Notes: a model not told the origin generated them from the letters alone. A DNA stretch of 64,000 nt from Aphanomyces cochlioides (GCA_019828595.1 JAHQRK010000021.1:496001-560000); one strand, 5' to 3'; positions 35,838 to 50,127 are shown, counted from the stretch's first letter. A program made the numbers and translations.

Positions 35838-36781
35838 TCTCTTTTTTCCTTCTTCTCAACCACTTCTATCCCTACTGCTGTTGCGATAGCCCTAGCCTCT
35901 CCATCTCGCCTCTTTTCTTCGACACACATGTCAAAGTCTACGGTCCTTATCCCAACCTGCAACCAAAACCACCCTATTCCAGTCCAAAGCTCATCCTCCG
36001 TATGGTAAACCATGTGGCGTCCATACACACAACCCGTACCGTTTAGACATGAAAAACAGTCTGCGTTTTGACCGGAGGACATTCTTAGACCAAGTGGATA
36101 CTCGCTTTCAAAGGACATATAGTTTGGATCGACATTTCTCATTTTTCGATCGGCCAATTCCACCCATCTGTCGTCTGATGTTGGCACTTGATGTGCTACT
36201 CGCATGAACATACAATCCACTTGCTTGGCCATGGTGCGTACATCAGACACACCTCTTTTATATTGACCTTATCTCTGATGATACCGTGCTACGGCGAGAG
36301 GATAAGTATTCGTATTTATGTGTGTCTTTCCATTGACTGTGCTCGACAAACTTCCAACCCACCAATGCTATCCAACCATGATGAATGATTGAAACCTTTC
36401 TCTCGTCCTGCATGAAGATGTCTCTTATATGGCCCTGTCACTGGACACGCTGTCGTCCATGTGTTTGGTATGGTTTTATCGACGAAACGGTTTGTACTGT
36501 TTTGACTGTTGCGTCTTTGTCTCGACGAGAGGACGAATATATCCAAGTGATATCTGAAAAGTTTAGAGTGGCCAGTTGGATGAAGAGGTTGTGGTGGAGG
36601 ATGACATGAAGGATGGATGTTTGTGTGTTGAATGTGTGTAGAGAATGTTTTGTGTGTGCGTGTTGAGTGTATGTGGAGTATGGTGTTGTTTGGGTGGTAT
36701 GTAATTGATGTGTGGGTCGCATGTGTCTACGATGGCACGAAGGAGGAGTGGTAGGTATGTGTATGGAGTATAGTATATCAA

Positions 36782-36863
36782 GTCAGTGTGCCCGAGCGGT
36801 CCAAGGGGGTAGACTCAAGTTCTACTGTGTTCGCACTCGTGGGTTCAAATCCCACCGCTGACA
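36782..36863 (+). tRNA. tRNA-Leu(CAA), array copy 17
   Basis: Consensus sequence. Dimorphic site: A. Confidence 0.97.
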
Positions 36864-37807
36864 TCTCTTTTTTCCTTCTTCTCAACCACTTCTATCCCTA
36901 CTGCTGTTGCGATAGCCCTAGCCTCTCCATCTCGCCTCTTTTCTTCGACACACATGTCAAAGTCTACGGTCCTTATCCCAACCTGCAACCAAAACCACCC
37001 TATTCCAGTCCAAAGCTCATCCTCCGTATGGTAAACCATGTGGCGTCCATACACACAACCCGTACCGTTTAGACATGAAAAACAGTCTGCGTTTTGACCG
37101 GAGGACATTCTTAGACCAAGTGGATACTCGCTTTCAAAGGACATATAGTTTGGATCGACATTTCTCATTTTTCGATCGGCCAATTCCACCCATCTGTCGT
37201 CTGATGTTGGCACTTGATGTGCTACTCGCATGAACATACAATCCACTTGCTTGGCCATGGTGCGTACATCAGACACACCTCTTTTATATTGACCTTGTCT
37301 CTGATGATACCGTGCTACGGCGAGAGGATAAGTATTCGTATTTATGTGTGTCTTTCCATTGACTGTGCTCGACAAACTTCCAACCCACCAATGCTATCCA
37401 ACCATGATGAATGATTGAAACCTTTCTCTCGTCCTGCATGAAGATGTCTCTTATATGGCCCTGTCACTGGACACGCTGTCGTCCATGTGTTTGGTATGGT
37501 TTTATCGACGAAACGGTTTGTACTGTTTTGACTGTTGCGTCTTTGTCTCGACGAGAGGACGAATATATCCAAGTGATATCTGAAAAGTTTAGAGTGGCCA
37601 GTTGGATGAAGAGGTTGTGGTGGAGGATGACATGAAGGATGGATGTTTGTGTGTTGAATGTGTGTAGAGAATGTTTTGTGTGTGCGTGTTGAGTGTATGT
37701 GGAGTATGGTGTTGTTTGGGTGGTATGTAATTGATGTGTGGGTCGCATGTGTCTACGATGGCACGAAGGAGGAGTGGTAGGTATGTGTATGGAGTATAGT
37801 ATATCAA

Positions 37808-37889
37808 GTCAGTGTGCCCGAGCGGTCCAAGGGGGTAGACTCAAGTTCTACTGTGTTCGCACTCGTGGGTTCAAATCCCACCGCTGACA
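37808..37889 (+). tRNA. tRNA-Leu(CAA), array copy 18
   Basis: Consensus sequence. Dimorphic site: G. Confidence 0.97.
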
Positions 37890-38833
37890 TCTCTTTTTTC
37901 CTTCTTCTCAACCACTTCTATCCCTACTGCTGTTGCGATAGCCCTAGCCTCTCCATCTCGCCTCTTTTCTTCGACACACATGTCAAAGTCTACGGTCCTT
38001 ATCCCAACCTGCAACCAAAACCACCCTATTCCAGTCCAAAGCTCATCCTCCGTATGGTAAACCATGTGGCGTCCATACACACAACCCGTACCGTTTAGAC
38101 ATGAAAAACAGTCTGCGTTTTGACCGGAGGACATTCTTAGACCAAGTGGATACTCGCTTTCAAAGGACATATAGTTTGGATCGACATTTCTCATTTTTCG
38201 ATCGGCCAATTCCACCCATCTGTCGTCTGATGTTGGCACTTGATGTGCTACTCGCATGAACATACAATCCACTTGCTTGGCCATGGTGCGTACATCAGAC
38301 ACACCTCTTTTATATTGACCTTATCTCTGATGATACCGTGCTACGGCGAGAGGGTAAGTATTCGTATTTATGTGTGTCTTTCCATTGACTGTGCTCGACA
38401 AACTTCCAACCCACCAATGCTATCCAACCATGATGAATGATTGAAACCTTTCTCTCGTCCTGCATGAAGATGTCTCTTATATGGCCCTGTCACTGGACAC
38501 GCTGTCGTCCATGTGTTTGGTATGGTTTTATCGACGAAACGGTTTGTACTGTTTTGACTGTTGCGTCTTTGTCTCGACGAGAGGACGAATATATCCAAGT
38601 GATATCTGAAAAGTTTAGAGTGGCCAGTTGGATGAAGAGGTTGTGGTGGAGGATGACATGAAGGATGGATGTTTGTGTGTTGAATGTGTGTAGAGAATGT
38701 TTTGTGTGTGCGTGTTGAGTGTATGTGGAGTATGGTGTTGTTTGGGTGGTATGTAATTGATGTGTGGGTCGCATGTGTCTACGATGGCACGAAGGAGGAG
38801 TGGTAGGTATGTGTATGGAGTATAGTATATCAA

Positions 38834-38915
38834 GTCAGTGTGCCCGAGCGGTCCAAGGGGGTAGACTCAAGTTCTACTGTGTTCGCACTCGTGGGTTCAA
38901 ATCCCACCGCTGACA
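38834..38915 (+). tRNA. tRNA-Leu(CAA), array copy 19
   Basis: Consensus tRNA. The unit upstream carries the second marker GAGGGTAAG at 38,354. Dimorphic site: A. Confidence 0.97.
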
Positions 38916-39859
38916 TCTCTTTTTTCCTTCTTCTCAACCACTTCTATCCCTACTGCTGTTGCGATAGCCCTAGCCTCTCCATCTCGCCTCTTTTCTTCGA
39001 CACACATGTCAAAGTCTACGGTCCTTATCCCAACCTGCAACCAAAACCACCCTATTCCAGTCCAAAGCTCATCCTCCGTATGGTAAACCATGTGGCGTCC
39101 ATACACACAACCCGTACCGTTTAGACATGAAAAACAGTCTGCGTTTTGACCGGAGGACATTCTTAGACCAAGTGGATACTCGCTTTCAAAGGACATATAG
39201 TTTGGATCGACATTTCTCATTTTTCGATCGGCCAATTCCACCCATCTGTCGTCTGATGTTGGCACTTGATGTGCTACTCGCATGAACATACAATCCACTT
39301 GCTTGGCCATGGTGCGTACATCAGACACACCTCTTTTATATTGACCTTGTCTCTGATGATACCGTGCTACGGCGAGAGGATAAGTATTCGTATTTATGTG
39401 TGTCTTTCCATTGACTGTGCTCGACAAACTTCCAACCCACCAATGCTATCCAACCATGATGAATGATTGAAACCTTTCTCTCGTCCTGCATGAAGATGTC
39501 TCTTATATGGCCCTGTCACTGGACACGCTGTCGTCCATGTGTTTGGTATGGTTTTATCGACGAAACGGTTTGTACTGTTTTGACTGTTGCGTCTTTGTCT
39601 CGACGAGAGGACGAATATATCCAAGTGATATCTGAAAAGTTTAGAGTGGCCAGTTGGATGAAGAGGTTGTGGTGGAGGATGACATGAAGGATGGATGTTT
39701 GTGTGTTGAATGTGTGTAGAGAATGTTTTGTGTGTGCGTGTTGAGTGTATGTGGAGTATGGTGTTGTTTGGGTGGTATGTAATTGATGTGTGGGTCGCAT
39801 GTGTCTACGATGGCACGAAGGAGGAGTGGTAGGTATGTGTATGGAGTATAGTATATCAA

Positions 39860-39941
39860 GTCAGTGTGCCCGAGCGGTCCAAGGGGGTAGACTCAAGTTC
39901 TACTGTGTTCGCACTCGTGGGTTCAAATCCCACCGCTGACA
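39860..39941 (+). tRNA. tRNA-Leu(CAA), array copy 20
   Basis: Consensus sequence. Dimorphic site: G. Confidence 0.97.
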
Positions 39942-40884
39942 TCTCTTTTTTCCTTCTTCTCAACCACTTCTATCCCTACTGCTGTTGCGATAGCCCTAGC
40001 CTCTCCATCTCGCCTCTTTTCTTCGACACACATGTCAAAGTCTACGGTCCTTATCCCAACCTGCAACCAAAACCACCCTATTCCAGTCCAAAGCTCATCC
40101 TCCGTATGGTAAACCATGTGGCGTCCATACACACAACCCGTACCGTTTAGACATGAAAAACAGTCTGCGTTTTGACCGGAGGACATTCTTAGACCAAGTG
40201 GATACTCGCTTTCAAAGGACATATAGTTTGGATCGACATTTCTCATTTTTCGATCGGCCAATTCCACCCATCTGTCGTCTGATGTTGGCACTTGATGTGC
40301 TACTCGCATGAACATACAATCCACTTGCTTGGCCATGGTGCGTACATCAGACACACCTCTTTTATATTGACCTTATCTCTGATGATACCGTGCTACGGCG
40401 AGAGGGTAAGTATTCGTATTTATGTGTGTCTTTCCATTGACTGTGCTCGACAAACTTCCAACCCACCATGCTATCCAACCATGATGAATGATTGAAACCT
40501 TTCTCTCGTCCTGCATGAAGATGTCTCTTATATGGCCCTGTCACTGGACACGCTGTCGTCCATGTGTTTGGTATGGTTTTATCGACGAAACGGTTTGTAC
40601 TGTTTTGACTGTTGCGTCTTTGTCTCGACGAGAGGACGAATATATCCAAGTGATATCTGAAAAGTTTAGAGTGGCCAGTTGGATGAAGAGGTTGTGGTGG
40701 AGGATGACATGAAGGATGGATGTTTGTGTGTTGAATGTGTGTAGAGAATGTTTTGTGTGTGCGTGTTGAGTGTATGTGGAGTATGGTGTTGTTTGGGTGG
40801 TATGTAATTGATGTGTGGGTCGCATGTGTCTACGATGGCACGAAGGAGGAGTGGTAGGTATGTGTATGGAGTATAGTATATCAA

Positions 40885-40966
40885 GTCAGTGTGCCCGAGC
40901 GGTCCAAGGGGGTAGACTCAAGTTCTACTGTGTTCGCACTCGTGGGTTCAAATCCCACCGCTGACA
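40885..40966 (+). tRNA. tRNA-Leu(CAA), array copy 21, altered trailer
   Basis: The mature tRNA is consensus. The 3' trailer is CATACTCTTTTTT instead of TCTCTTTTTT, a three-base gain before the terminator. The unit upstream has lost one A near 40,469 and carries the GAGGGTAAG marker at 40,406. Dimorphic site: A. Confidence 0.96.
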
Positions 40967-41913
40967 CATACTCTTTTTTCCTTCTTCTCAACCACTTCTA
41001 TCCCTACTGCTGTTGCGATAGCCCTAGCCTCTCCATCTCGCCTCTTTTCTTCGACACACATGTCAAAGTCTACGGTCCTTATCCCAACCTGCAACCAAAA
41101 CCACCCTATTCCAGTCCAAAGCTCATCCTCCGTATGGTAAACCATGTGGCGTCCATACACACAACCCGTACCGTTTAGACATGAAAAACAGTCTGCGTTT
41201 TGACCGGAGGACATTCTTAGACCAAGTGGATACTCGCTTTCAAAGGACATATAGTTTGGATCGACATTTCTCATTTTTCGATCGGCCAATTCCACCCATC
41301 TGTCGTCTGATGTTGGCACTTGATGTGCTACTCGCATGAACATACAATCCACTTGCTTGGCCATGGTGCGTACATCAGACACACCTCTTTTATATTGACC
41401 TTATCTCTGATGATACCGTGCTACGGCGAGAGGGTAAGTATTCGTATTTATGTGTGTCTTTCCATTGACTGTGCTCGACAAACTTCCAACCCACCAATGC
41501 TATCCAACCATGATGAATGATTGAAACCTTTCTCTCGTCCTGCATGAAGATGTCTCTTATATGGCCCTGTCACTGGACACGCTGTCGTCCATGTGTTTGG
41601 TATGGTTTTATCGACGAAACGGTTTGTACTGTTTTGACTGTTGCGTCTTTGTCTCGACGAGAGGACGAATATATCCAAGTGATATCTGAAAAGTTTAGAG
41701 TGGCCAGTTGGATGAAGAGGTTGTGGTGGAGGATGACATGAAGGATGGATGTTTGTGTGTTGAATGTGTGTAGAGAATGTTTTGTGTGTGCGTGTTGAGT
41801 GTATGTGGAGTATGGTGTTGTTTGGGTGGTATGTAATTGATGTGTGGGTCGCATGTGTCTACGATGGCACGAAGGAGGAGTGGTAGGTATGTGTATGGAG
41901 TATAGTATATCAA

Positions 41914-41994
41914 GTCAGTGTGCCCGAGCGGTCCAAGGGGTAGACTCAAGTTCTACTGTGTTCGCACTCGTGGGTTCAAATCCCACCGCTGACA
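41914..41994 (+). tRNA. tRNA-Leu(CAA), array copy 22, one G shorter
   Basis: 81 bases, G4 run as in copies 10 and 13. The unit upstream carries GAGGGTAAG at 41,434. Dimorphic site: A. Confidence 0.9.
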
Positions 41995-42938
41995 TCTCTT
42001 TTTTCCTTCTTCTCAACCACTTCTATCCCTACTGCTGTTGCGATAGCCCTAGCCTCTCCATCTCGCCTCTTTTCTTCGACACACATGTCAAAGTCTACGG
42101 TCCTTATCCCAACCTGCAACCAAAACCACCCTATTCCAGTCCAAAGCTCATCCTCCGTATGGTAAACCATGTGGCGTCCATACACACAACCCGTACCGTT
42201 TAGACATGAAAAACAGTCTGCGTTTTGACCGGAGGACATTCTTAGACCAAGTGGATACTCGCTTTCAAAGGACATATAGTTTGGATCGACATTTCTCATT
42301 TTTCGATCGGCCAATTCCACCCATCTGTCGTCTGATGTTGGCACTTGATGTGCTACTCGCATGAACATACAATCCACTTGCTTGGCCATGGTGCGTACAT
42401 CAGACACACCTCTTTTATATTGACCTTGTCTCTGATGATACCGTGCTACGGCGAGAGGATAAGTATTCGTATTTATGTGTGTCTTTCCATTGACTGTGCT
42501 CGACAAACTTCCAACCCACCAATGCTATCCAACCATGATGAATGATTGAAACCTTTCTCTCGTCCTGCATGAAGATGTCTCTTATATGGCCCTGTCACTG
42601 GACACGCTGTCGTCCATGTGTTTGGTATGGTTTTATCGACGAAACGGTTTGTACTGTTTTGACTGTTGCGTCTTTGTCTCGACGAGAGGACGAATATATC
42701 CAAGTGATATCTGAAAAGTTTAGAGTGGCCAGTTGGATGAAGAGGTTGTGGTGGAGGATGACATGAAGGATGGATGTTTGTGTGTTGAATGTGTGTAGAG
42801 AATGTTTTGTGTGTGCGTGTTGAGTGTATGTGGAGTATGGTGTTGTTTGGGTGGTATGTAATTGATGTGTGGGTCGCATGTGTCTACGATGGCACGAAGG
42901 AGGAGTGGTAGGTATGTGTATGGAGTATAGTATATCAA

Positions 42939-43022
42939 GTCAGTGTGCCCGAGCGGTCCAAGGGGGGGTACTCTCAAGTTCTACTGTGTTCGCACTCGTG
43001 GGTTCAAATCCCACCGCTGACA
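42939..43022 (+). tRNA. tRNA-Leu(CAA)-like, array copy 23, anticodon stem disrupted
   Basis: 84 bases. The segment GGGGGTAGACTCAAG is replaced by GGGGGGGTACTCTCAAG, so only the outer three pairs of the anticodon stem remain and the inner two mismatch. The CAA triplet is present but folding is likely impaired. Possibly a pseudo-tRNA or a sequencing error. Dimorphic site: G. Confidence 0.75.
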
Positions 43023-43966
43023 TCTCTTTTTTCCTTCTTCTCAACCACTTCTATCCCTACTGCTGTTGCGATAGCCCTAGCCTCTCCATCTCGCCTCTTT
43101 TCTTCGACACACATGTCAAAGTCTACGGTCCTTATCCCAACCTGCAACCAAAACCACCCTATTCCAGTCCAAAGCTCATCCTCCGTATGGTAAACCATGT
43201 GGCGTCCATACACACAACCCGTACCGTTTAGACATGAAAAACAGTCTGCGTTTTGACCGGAGGACATTCTTAGACCAAGTGGATACTCGCTTTCAAAGGA
43301 CATATAGTTTGGATCGACATTTCTCATTTTTCGATCGGCCAATTCCACCCATCTGTCGTCTGATGTTGGCACTTGATGTGCTACTCGCATGAACATACAA
43401 TCCACTTGCTTGGCCATGGTGCGTACATCAGACACACCTCTTTTATATTGACCTTATCTCTGATGATACCGTGCTACGGCGAGAGGGTAAGTATTCGTAT
43501 TTATGTGTGTCTTTCCATTGACTGTGCTCGACAAACTTCCAACCCACCAATGCTATCCAACCATGATGAATGATTGAAACCTTTCTCTCGTCCTGCATGA
43601 AGATGTCTCTTATATGGCCCTGTCACTGGACACGCTGTCGTCCATGTGTTTGGTATGGTTTTATCGACGAAACGGTTTGTACTGTTTTGACTGTTGCGTC
43701 TTTGTCTCGACGAGAGGACGAATATATCCAAGTGATATCTGAAAAGTTTAGAGTGGCCAGTTGGATGAAGAGGTTGTGGTGGAGGATGACATGAAGGATG
43801 GATGTTTGTGTGTTGAATGTGTGTAGAGAATGTTTTGTGTGTGCGTGTTGAGTGTATGTGGAGTATGGTGTTGTTTGGGTGGTATGTAATTGATGTGTGG
43901 GTCGCATGTGTCTACGATGGCACGAAGGAGGAGTGGTAGGTATGTGTATGGAGTATAGTATATCAA

Positions 43967-44048
43967 GTCAGTGTGCCCGAGCGGTCCAAGGGGGTAGACT
44001 CAAGTTCTACTGTGTTCGCACTCGTGGGTTCAAATCCCACCGCTGACA
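43967..44048 (+). tRNA. tRNA-Leu(CAA), array copy 24
   Basis: Consensus tRNA. The unit upstream carries GAGGGTAAG at 43,487. Dimorphic site: A. Confidence 0.97.
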
Positions 44049-44992
44049 TCTCTTTTTTCCTTCTTCTCAACCACTTCTATCCCTACTGCTGTTGCGATAG
44101 CCCTAGCCTCTCCATCTCGCCTCTTTTCTTCGACACACATGTCAAAGTCTACGGTCCTTATCCCAACCTGCAACCAAAACCACCCTATTCCAGTCCAAAG
44201 CTCATCCTCCGTATGGTAAACCATGTGGCGTCCATACACACAACCCGTACCGTTTAGACATGAAAAACAGTCTGCGTTTTGACCGGAGGACATTCTTAGA
44301 CCAAGTGGATACTCGCTTTCAAAGGACATATAGTTTGGATCGACATTTCTCATTTTTCGATCGGCCAATTCCACCCATCTGTCGTCTGATGTTGGCACTT
44401 GATGTGCTACTCGCATGAACATACAATCCACTTGCTTGGCCATGGTGCGTACATCAGACACACCTCTTTTATATTGACCTTATCTCTGATGATACCGTGC
44501 TACGGCGAGAGGATAAGTATTCGTATTTATGTGTGTCTTTCCATTGACTGTGCTCGACAAACTTCCAACCCACCAATGCTATCCAACCATGATGAATGAT
44601 TGAAACCTTTCTCTCGTCCTGCATGAAGATGTCTCTTATATGGCCCTGTCACTGGACACGCTGTCGTCCATGTGTTTGGTATGGTTTTATCGACGAAACG
44701 GTTTGTACTGTTTTGACTGTTGCGTCTTTGTCTCGACGAGAGGACGAATATATCCAAGTGATATCTGAAAAGTTTAGAGTGGCCAGTTGGATGAAGAGGT
44801 TGTGGTGGAGGATGACATGAAGGATGGATGTTTGTGTGTTGAATGTGTGTAGAGAATGTTTTGTGTGTGCGTGTTGAGTGTATGTGGAGTATGGTGTTGT
44901 TTGGGTGGTATGTAATTGATGTGTGGGTCGCATGTGTCTACGATGGCACGAAGGAGGAGTGGTAGGTATGTGTATGGAGTATAGTATATCAA

Positions 44993-45074
44993 GTCAGTGT
45001 GCCCGAGCGGTCCAAGGGGGTAGACTCAAGTTCTACTGTGTTCGCACTCGTGGGTTCAAATCCCACCGCTGACA
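44993..45074 (+). tRNA. tRNA-Leu(CAA), array copy 25
   Basis: Consensus tRNA; the terminator run has seven T instead of six. Dimorphic site: A. Confidence 0.97.
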
Positions 45075-46019
45075 TCTCTTTTTTTCCTTCTTCTCAACCA
45101 CTTCTATCCCTACTGCTGTTGCGATAGCCCTAGCCTCTCCATCTCGCCTCTTTTCTTCGACACACATGTCAAAGTCTACGGTCCTTATCCCAACCTGCAA
45201 CCAAAACCACCCTATTCCAGTCCAAAGCTCATCCTCCGTATGGTAAACCATGTGGCGTCCATACACACAACCCGTACCGTTTAGACATGAAAAACAGTCT
45301 GCGTTTTGACCGGAGGACATTCTTAGACCAAGTGGATACTCGCTTTCAAAGGACATATAGTTTGGATCGACATTTCTCATTTTTCGATCGGCCAATTCCA
45401 CCCATCTGTCGTCTGATGTTGGCACTTGATGTGCTACTCGCATGAACATACAATCCACTTGCTTGGCCATGGTGCGTACATCAGACACACCTCTTTTATA
45501 TTGACCTTATCTCTGATGATACCGTGCTACGGCGAGAGGATAAGTATTCGTATTTATGTGTGTCTTTCCATTGACTGTGCTCGACAAACTTCCAACCCAC
45601 CAATGCTATCCAACCATGATGAATGATTGAAACCTTTCTCTCGTCCTGCATGAAGATGTCTCTTATATGGCCCTGTCACTGGACACGCTGTCGTCCATGT
45701 GTTTGGTATGGTTTTATCGACGAAACGGTTTGTACTGTTTTGACTGTTGCGTCTTTGTCTCGACGAGAGGACGAATATATCCAAGTGATATCTGAAAAGT
45801 TTAGAGTGGCCAGTTGGATGAAGAGGTTGTGGTGGAGGATGACATGAAGGATGGATGTTTGTGTGTTGAATGTGTGTAGAGAATGTTTTGTGTGTGCGTG
45901 TTGAGTGTATGTGGAGTATGGTGTTGTTTGGGTGGTATGTAATTGATGTGTGGGTCGCATGTGTCTACGATGGCACGAAGGAGGAGTGGTAGGTATGTGT
46001 ATGGAGTATAGTATATCAA

Positions 46020-46101
46020 GTCAGTGTGCCCGAGCGGTCCAAGGGGGTAGACTCAAGTTCTACTGTGTTCGCACTCGTGGGTTCAAATCCCACCGCTGAC
46101 A
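46020..46101 (+). tRNA. tRNA-Leu(CAA), array copy 26
   Basis: Consensus tRNA. Downstream, CGCCTCTCTTC near 46,177 differs from CGCCTCTTTTC. Dimorphic site: A. Confidence 0.97.
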
Positions 46102-47045
46102 TCTCTTTTTTCCTTCTTCTCAACCACTTCTATCCCTACTGCTGTTGCGATAGCCCTAGCCTCTCCATCTCGCCTCTCTTCTTCGACACACATGTCAAAG
46201 TCTACGGTCCTTATCCCAACCTGCAACCAAAACCACCCTATTCCAGTCCAAAGCTCATCCTCCGTATGGTAAACCATGTGGCGTCCATACACACAACCCG
46301 TACCGTTTAGACATGAAAAACAGTCTGCGTTTTGACCGGAGGACATTCTTAGACCAAGTGGATACTCGCTTTCAAAGGACATATAGTTTGGATCGACATT
46401 TCTCATTTTTCGATCGGCCAATTCCACCCATCTGTCGTCTGATGTTGGCACTTGATGTGCTACTCGCATGAACATACAATCCACTTGCTTGGCCATGGTG
46501 CGTACATCAGACACACCTCTTTTATATTGACCTTATCTCTGATGATACCGTGCTACGGCGAGAGGATAAGTATTCGTATTTATGTGTGTCTTTCCATTGA
46601 CTGTGCTCGACAAACTTCCAACCCACCAATGCTATCCAACCATGATGAATGATTGAAACCTTTCTCTCGTCCTGCATGAAGATGTCTCTTATATGGCCCT
46701 GTCACTGGACACGCTGTCGTCCATGTGTTTGGTATGGTTTTATCGACGAAACGGTTTGTACTGTTTTGACTGTTGCGTCTTTGTCTCGACGAGAGGACGA
46801 ATATATCCAAGTGATATCTGAAAAGTTTAGAGTGGCCAGTTGGATGAAGAGGTTGTGGTGGAGGATGACATGAAGGATGGATGTTTGTGTGTTGAATGTG
46901 TGTAGAGAATGTTTTGTGTGTGCGTGTTGAGTGTATGTGGAGTATGGTGTTGTTTGGGTGGTATGTAATTGATGTGTGGGTCGCATGTGTCTACGATGGC
47001 ACGAAGGAGGAGTGGTAGGTATGTGTATGGAGTATAGTATATCAA

Positions 47046-47127
47046 GTCAGTGTGCCCGAGCGGTCCAAGGGGGTAGACTCAAGTTCTACTGTGTTCGCAC
47101 TCGTGGGTTCAAATCCCACCGCTGACA
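47046..47127 (+). tRNA. tRNA-Leu(CAA), array copy 27
   Basis: Consensus sequence. Dimorphic site: A. Confidence 0.97.
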
Positions 47128-48071
47128 TCTCTTTTTTCCTTCTTCTCAACCACTTCTATCCCTACTGCTGTTGCGATAGCCCTAGCCTCTCCATCTCGCC
47201 TCTTTTCTTCGACACACATGTCAAAGTCTACGGTCCTTATCCCAACCTGCAACCAAAACCACCCTATTCCAGTCCAAAGCTCATCCTCCGTATGGTAAAC
47301 CATGTGGCGTCCATACACACAACCCGTACCGTTTAGACATGAAAAACAGTCTGCGTTTTGACCGGAGGACATTCTTAGACCAAGTGGATACTCGCTTTCA
47401 AAGGACATATAGTTTGGATCGACATTTCTCATTTTTCGATCGGCCAATTCCACCCATCTGTCGTCTGATGTTGGCACTTGATGTGCTACTCGCATGAACA
47501 TACAATCCACTTGCTTGGCCATGGTGCGTACATCAGACACACCTCTTTTATATTGACCTTGTCTCTGATGATACCGTGCTACGGCGAGAGGATAAGTATT
47601 CGTATTTATGTGTGTCTTTCCATTGACTGTGCTCGACAAACTTCCAACCCACCAATGCTATCCAACCATGATGAATGATTGAAACCTTTCTCTCGTCCTG
47701 CATGAAGATGTCTCTTATATGGCCCTGTCACTGGACACGCTGTCGTCCATGTGTTTGGTATGGTTTTATCGACGAAACGGTTTGTACTGTTTTGACTGTT
47801 GCGTCTTTGTCTCGACGAGAGGACGAATATATCCAAGTGATATCTGAAAAGTTTAGAGTGGCCAGTTGGATGAAGAGGTTGTGGTGGAGGATGACATGAA
47901 GGATGGATGTTTGTGTGTTGAATGTGTGTAGAGAATGTTTTGTGTGTGCGTGTTGAGTGTATGTGGAGTATGGTGTTGTTTGGGTGGTATGTAATTGATG
48001 TGTGGGTCGCATGTGTCTACGATGGCACGAAGGAGGAGTGGTAGGTATGTGTATGGAGTATAGTATATCAA

Positions 48072-48153
48072 GTCAGTGTGCCCGAGCGGTCCAAGGGGGT
48101 AGACTCAAGTTCTACTGTGTTCGCACTCGTGGGTTCAAATCCCACCGCTGACA
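48072..48153 (+). tRNA. tRNA-Leu(CAA), array copy 28
   Basis: Consensus tRNA. The following unit has a four-base duplication (CACCCACCCATC) near 48,480. Dimorphic site: G. Confidence 0.97.
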
Positions 48154-49101
48154 TCTCTTTTTTCCTTCTTCTCAACCACTTCTATCCCTACTGCTGTTGC
48201 GATAGCCCTAGCCTCTCCATCTCGCCTCTTTTCTTCGACACACATGTCAAAGTCTACGGTCCTTATCCCAACCTGCAACCAAAACCACCCTATTCCAGTC
48301 CAAAGCTCATCCTCCGTATGGTAAACCATGTGGCGTCCATACACACAACCCGTACCGTTTAGACATGAAAAACAGTCTGCGTTTTGACCGGAGGACATTC
48401 TTAGACCAAGTGGATACTCGCTTTCAAAGGACATATAGTTTGGATCGACATTTCTCATTTTTCGATCGGCCAATTCCACCCACCCATCTGTCGTCTGATG
48501 TTGGCACTTGATGTGCTACTCGCATGAACATACAATCCACTTGCTTGGCCATGGTGCGTACATCAGACACACCTCTTTTATATTGACCTTATCTCTGATG
48601 ATACCGTGCTACGGCGAGAGGATAAGTATTCGTATTTATGTGTGTCTTTCCATTGACTGTGCTCGACAAACTTCCAACCCACCAATGCTATCCAACCATG
48701 ATGAATGATTGAAACCTTTCTCTCGTCCTGCATGAAGATGTCTCTTATATGGCCCTGTCACTGGACACGCTGTCGTCCATGTGTTTGGTATGGTTTTATC
48801 GACGAAACGGTTTGTACTGTTTTGACTGTTGCGTCTTTGTCTCGACGAGAGGACGAATATATCCAAGTGATATCTGAAAAGTTTAGAGTGGCCAGTTGGA
48901 TGAAGAGGTTGTGGTGGAGGATGACATGAAGGATGGATGTTTGTGTGTTGAATGTGTGTAGAGAATGTTTTGTGTGTGCGTGTTGAGTGTATGTGGAGTA
49001 TGGTGTTGTTTGGGTGGTATGTAATTGATGTGTGGGTCGCATGTGTCTACGATGGCACGAAGGAGGAGTGGTAGGTATGTGTATGGAGTATAGTATATCA
49101 A

Positions 49102-49183
49102 GTCAGTGTGCCCGAGCGGTCCAAGGGGGTAGACTCAAGTTCTACTGTGTTCGCACTCGTGGGTTCAAATCCCACCGCTGACA
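49102..49183 (+). tRNA. tRNA-Leu(CAA), array copy 29
   Basis: Consensus sequence. Dimorphic site: A. Confidence 0.97.
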
Positions 49184-50127
49184 TCTCTTTTTTCCTTCTT
49201 CTCAACCACTTCTATCCCTACTGCTGTTGCGATAGCCCTAGCCTCTCCATCTCGCCTCTTTTCTTCGACACACATGTCAAAGTCTACGGTCCTTATCCCA
49301 ACCTGCAACCAAAACCACCCTATTCCAGTCCAAAGCTCATCCTCCGTATGGTAAACCATGTGGCGTCCATACACACAACCCGTACCGTTTAGACATGAAA
49401 AACAGTCTGCGTTTTGACCGGAGGACATTCTTAGACCAAGTGGATACTCGCTTTCAAAGGACATATAGTTTGGATCGACATTTCTCATTTTTCGATCGGC
49501 CAATTCCACCCATCTGTCGTCTGATGTTGGCACTTGATGTGCTACTCGCATGAACATACAATCCACTTGCTTGGCCATGGTGCGTACATCAGACACACCT
49601 CTTTTATATTGACCTTATCTCTGATGATACCGTGCTACGGCGAGAGGATAAGTATTCGTATTTATGTGTGTCTTTCCATTGACTGTGCTCGACAAACTTC
49701 CAACCCACCAATGCTATCCAACCATGATGAATGATTGAAACCTTTCTCTCGTCCTGCATGAAGATGTCTCTTATATGGCCCTGTCACTGGACACGCTGTC
49801 GTCCATGTGTTTGGTATGGTTTTATCGACGAAACGGTTTGTACTGTTTTGACTGTTGCGTCTTTGTCTCGACGAGAGGACGAATATATCCAAGTGATATC
49901 TGAAAAGTTTAGAGTGGCCAGTTGGATGAAGAGGTTGTGGTGGAGGATGACATGAAGGATGGATGTTTGTGTGTTGAATGTGTGTAGAGAATGTTTTGTG
50001 TGTGCGTGTTGAGTGTATGTGGAGTATGGTGTTGTTTGGGTGGTATGTAATTGATGTGTGGGTCGCATGTGTCTACGATGGCACGAAGGAGGAGTGGTAG
50101 GTATGTGTATGGAGTATAGTATATCAA

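Noticed and set aside
38350..38360. GAGGGTAAG variant as a new splice donor
   Set aside because: It resembles a donor site, but no transcript or matching acceptor structure supports splicing in the unit.
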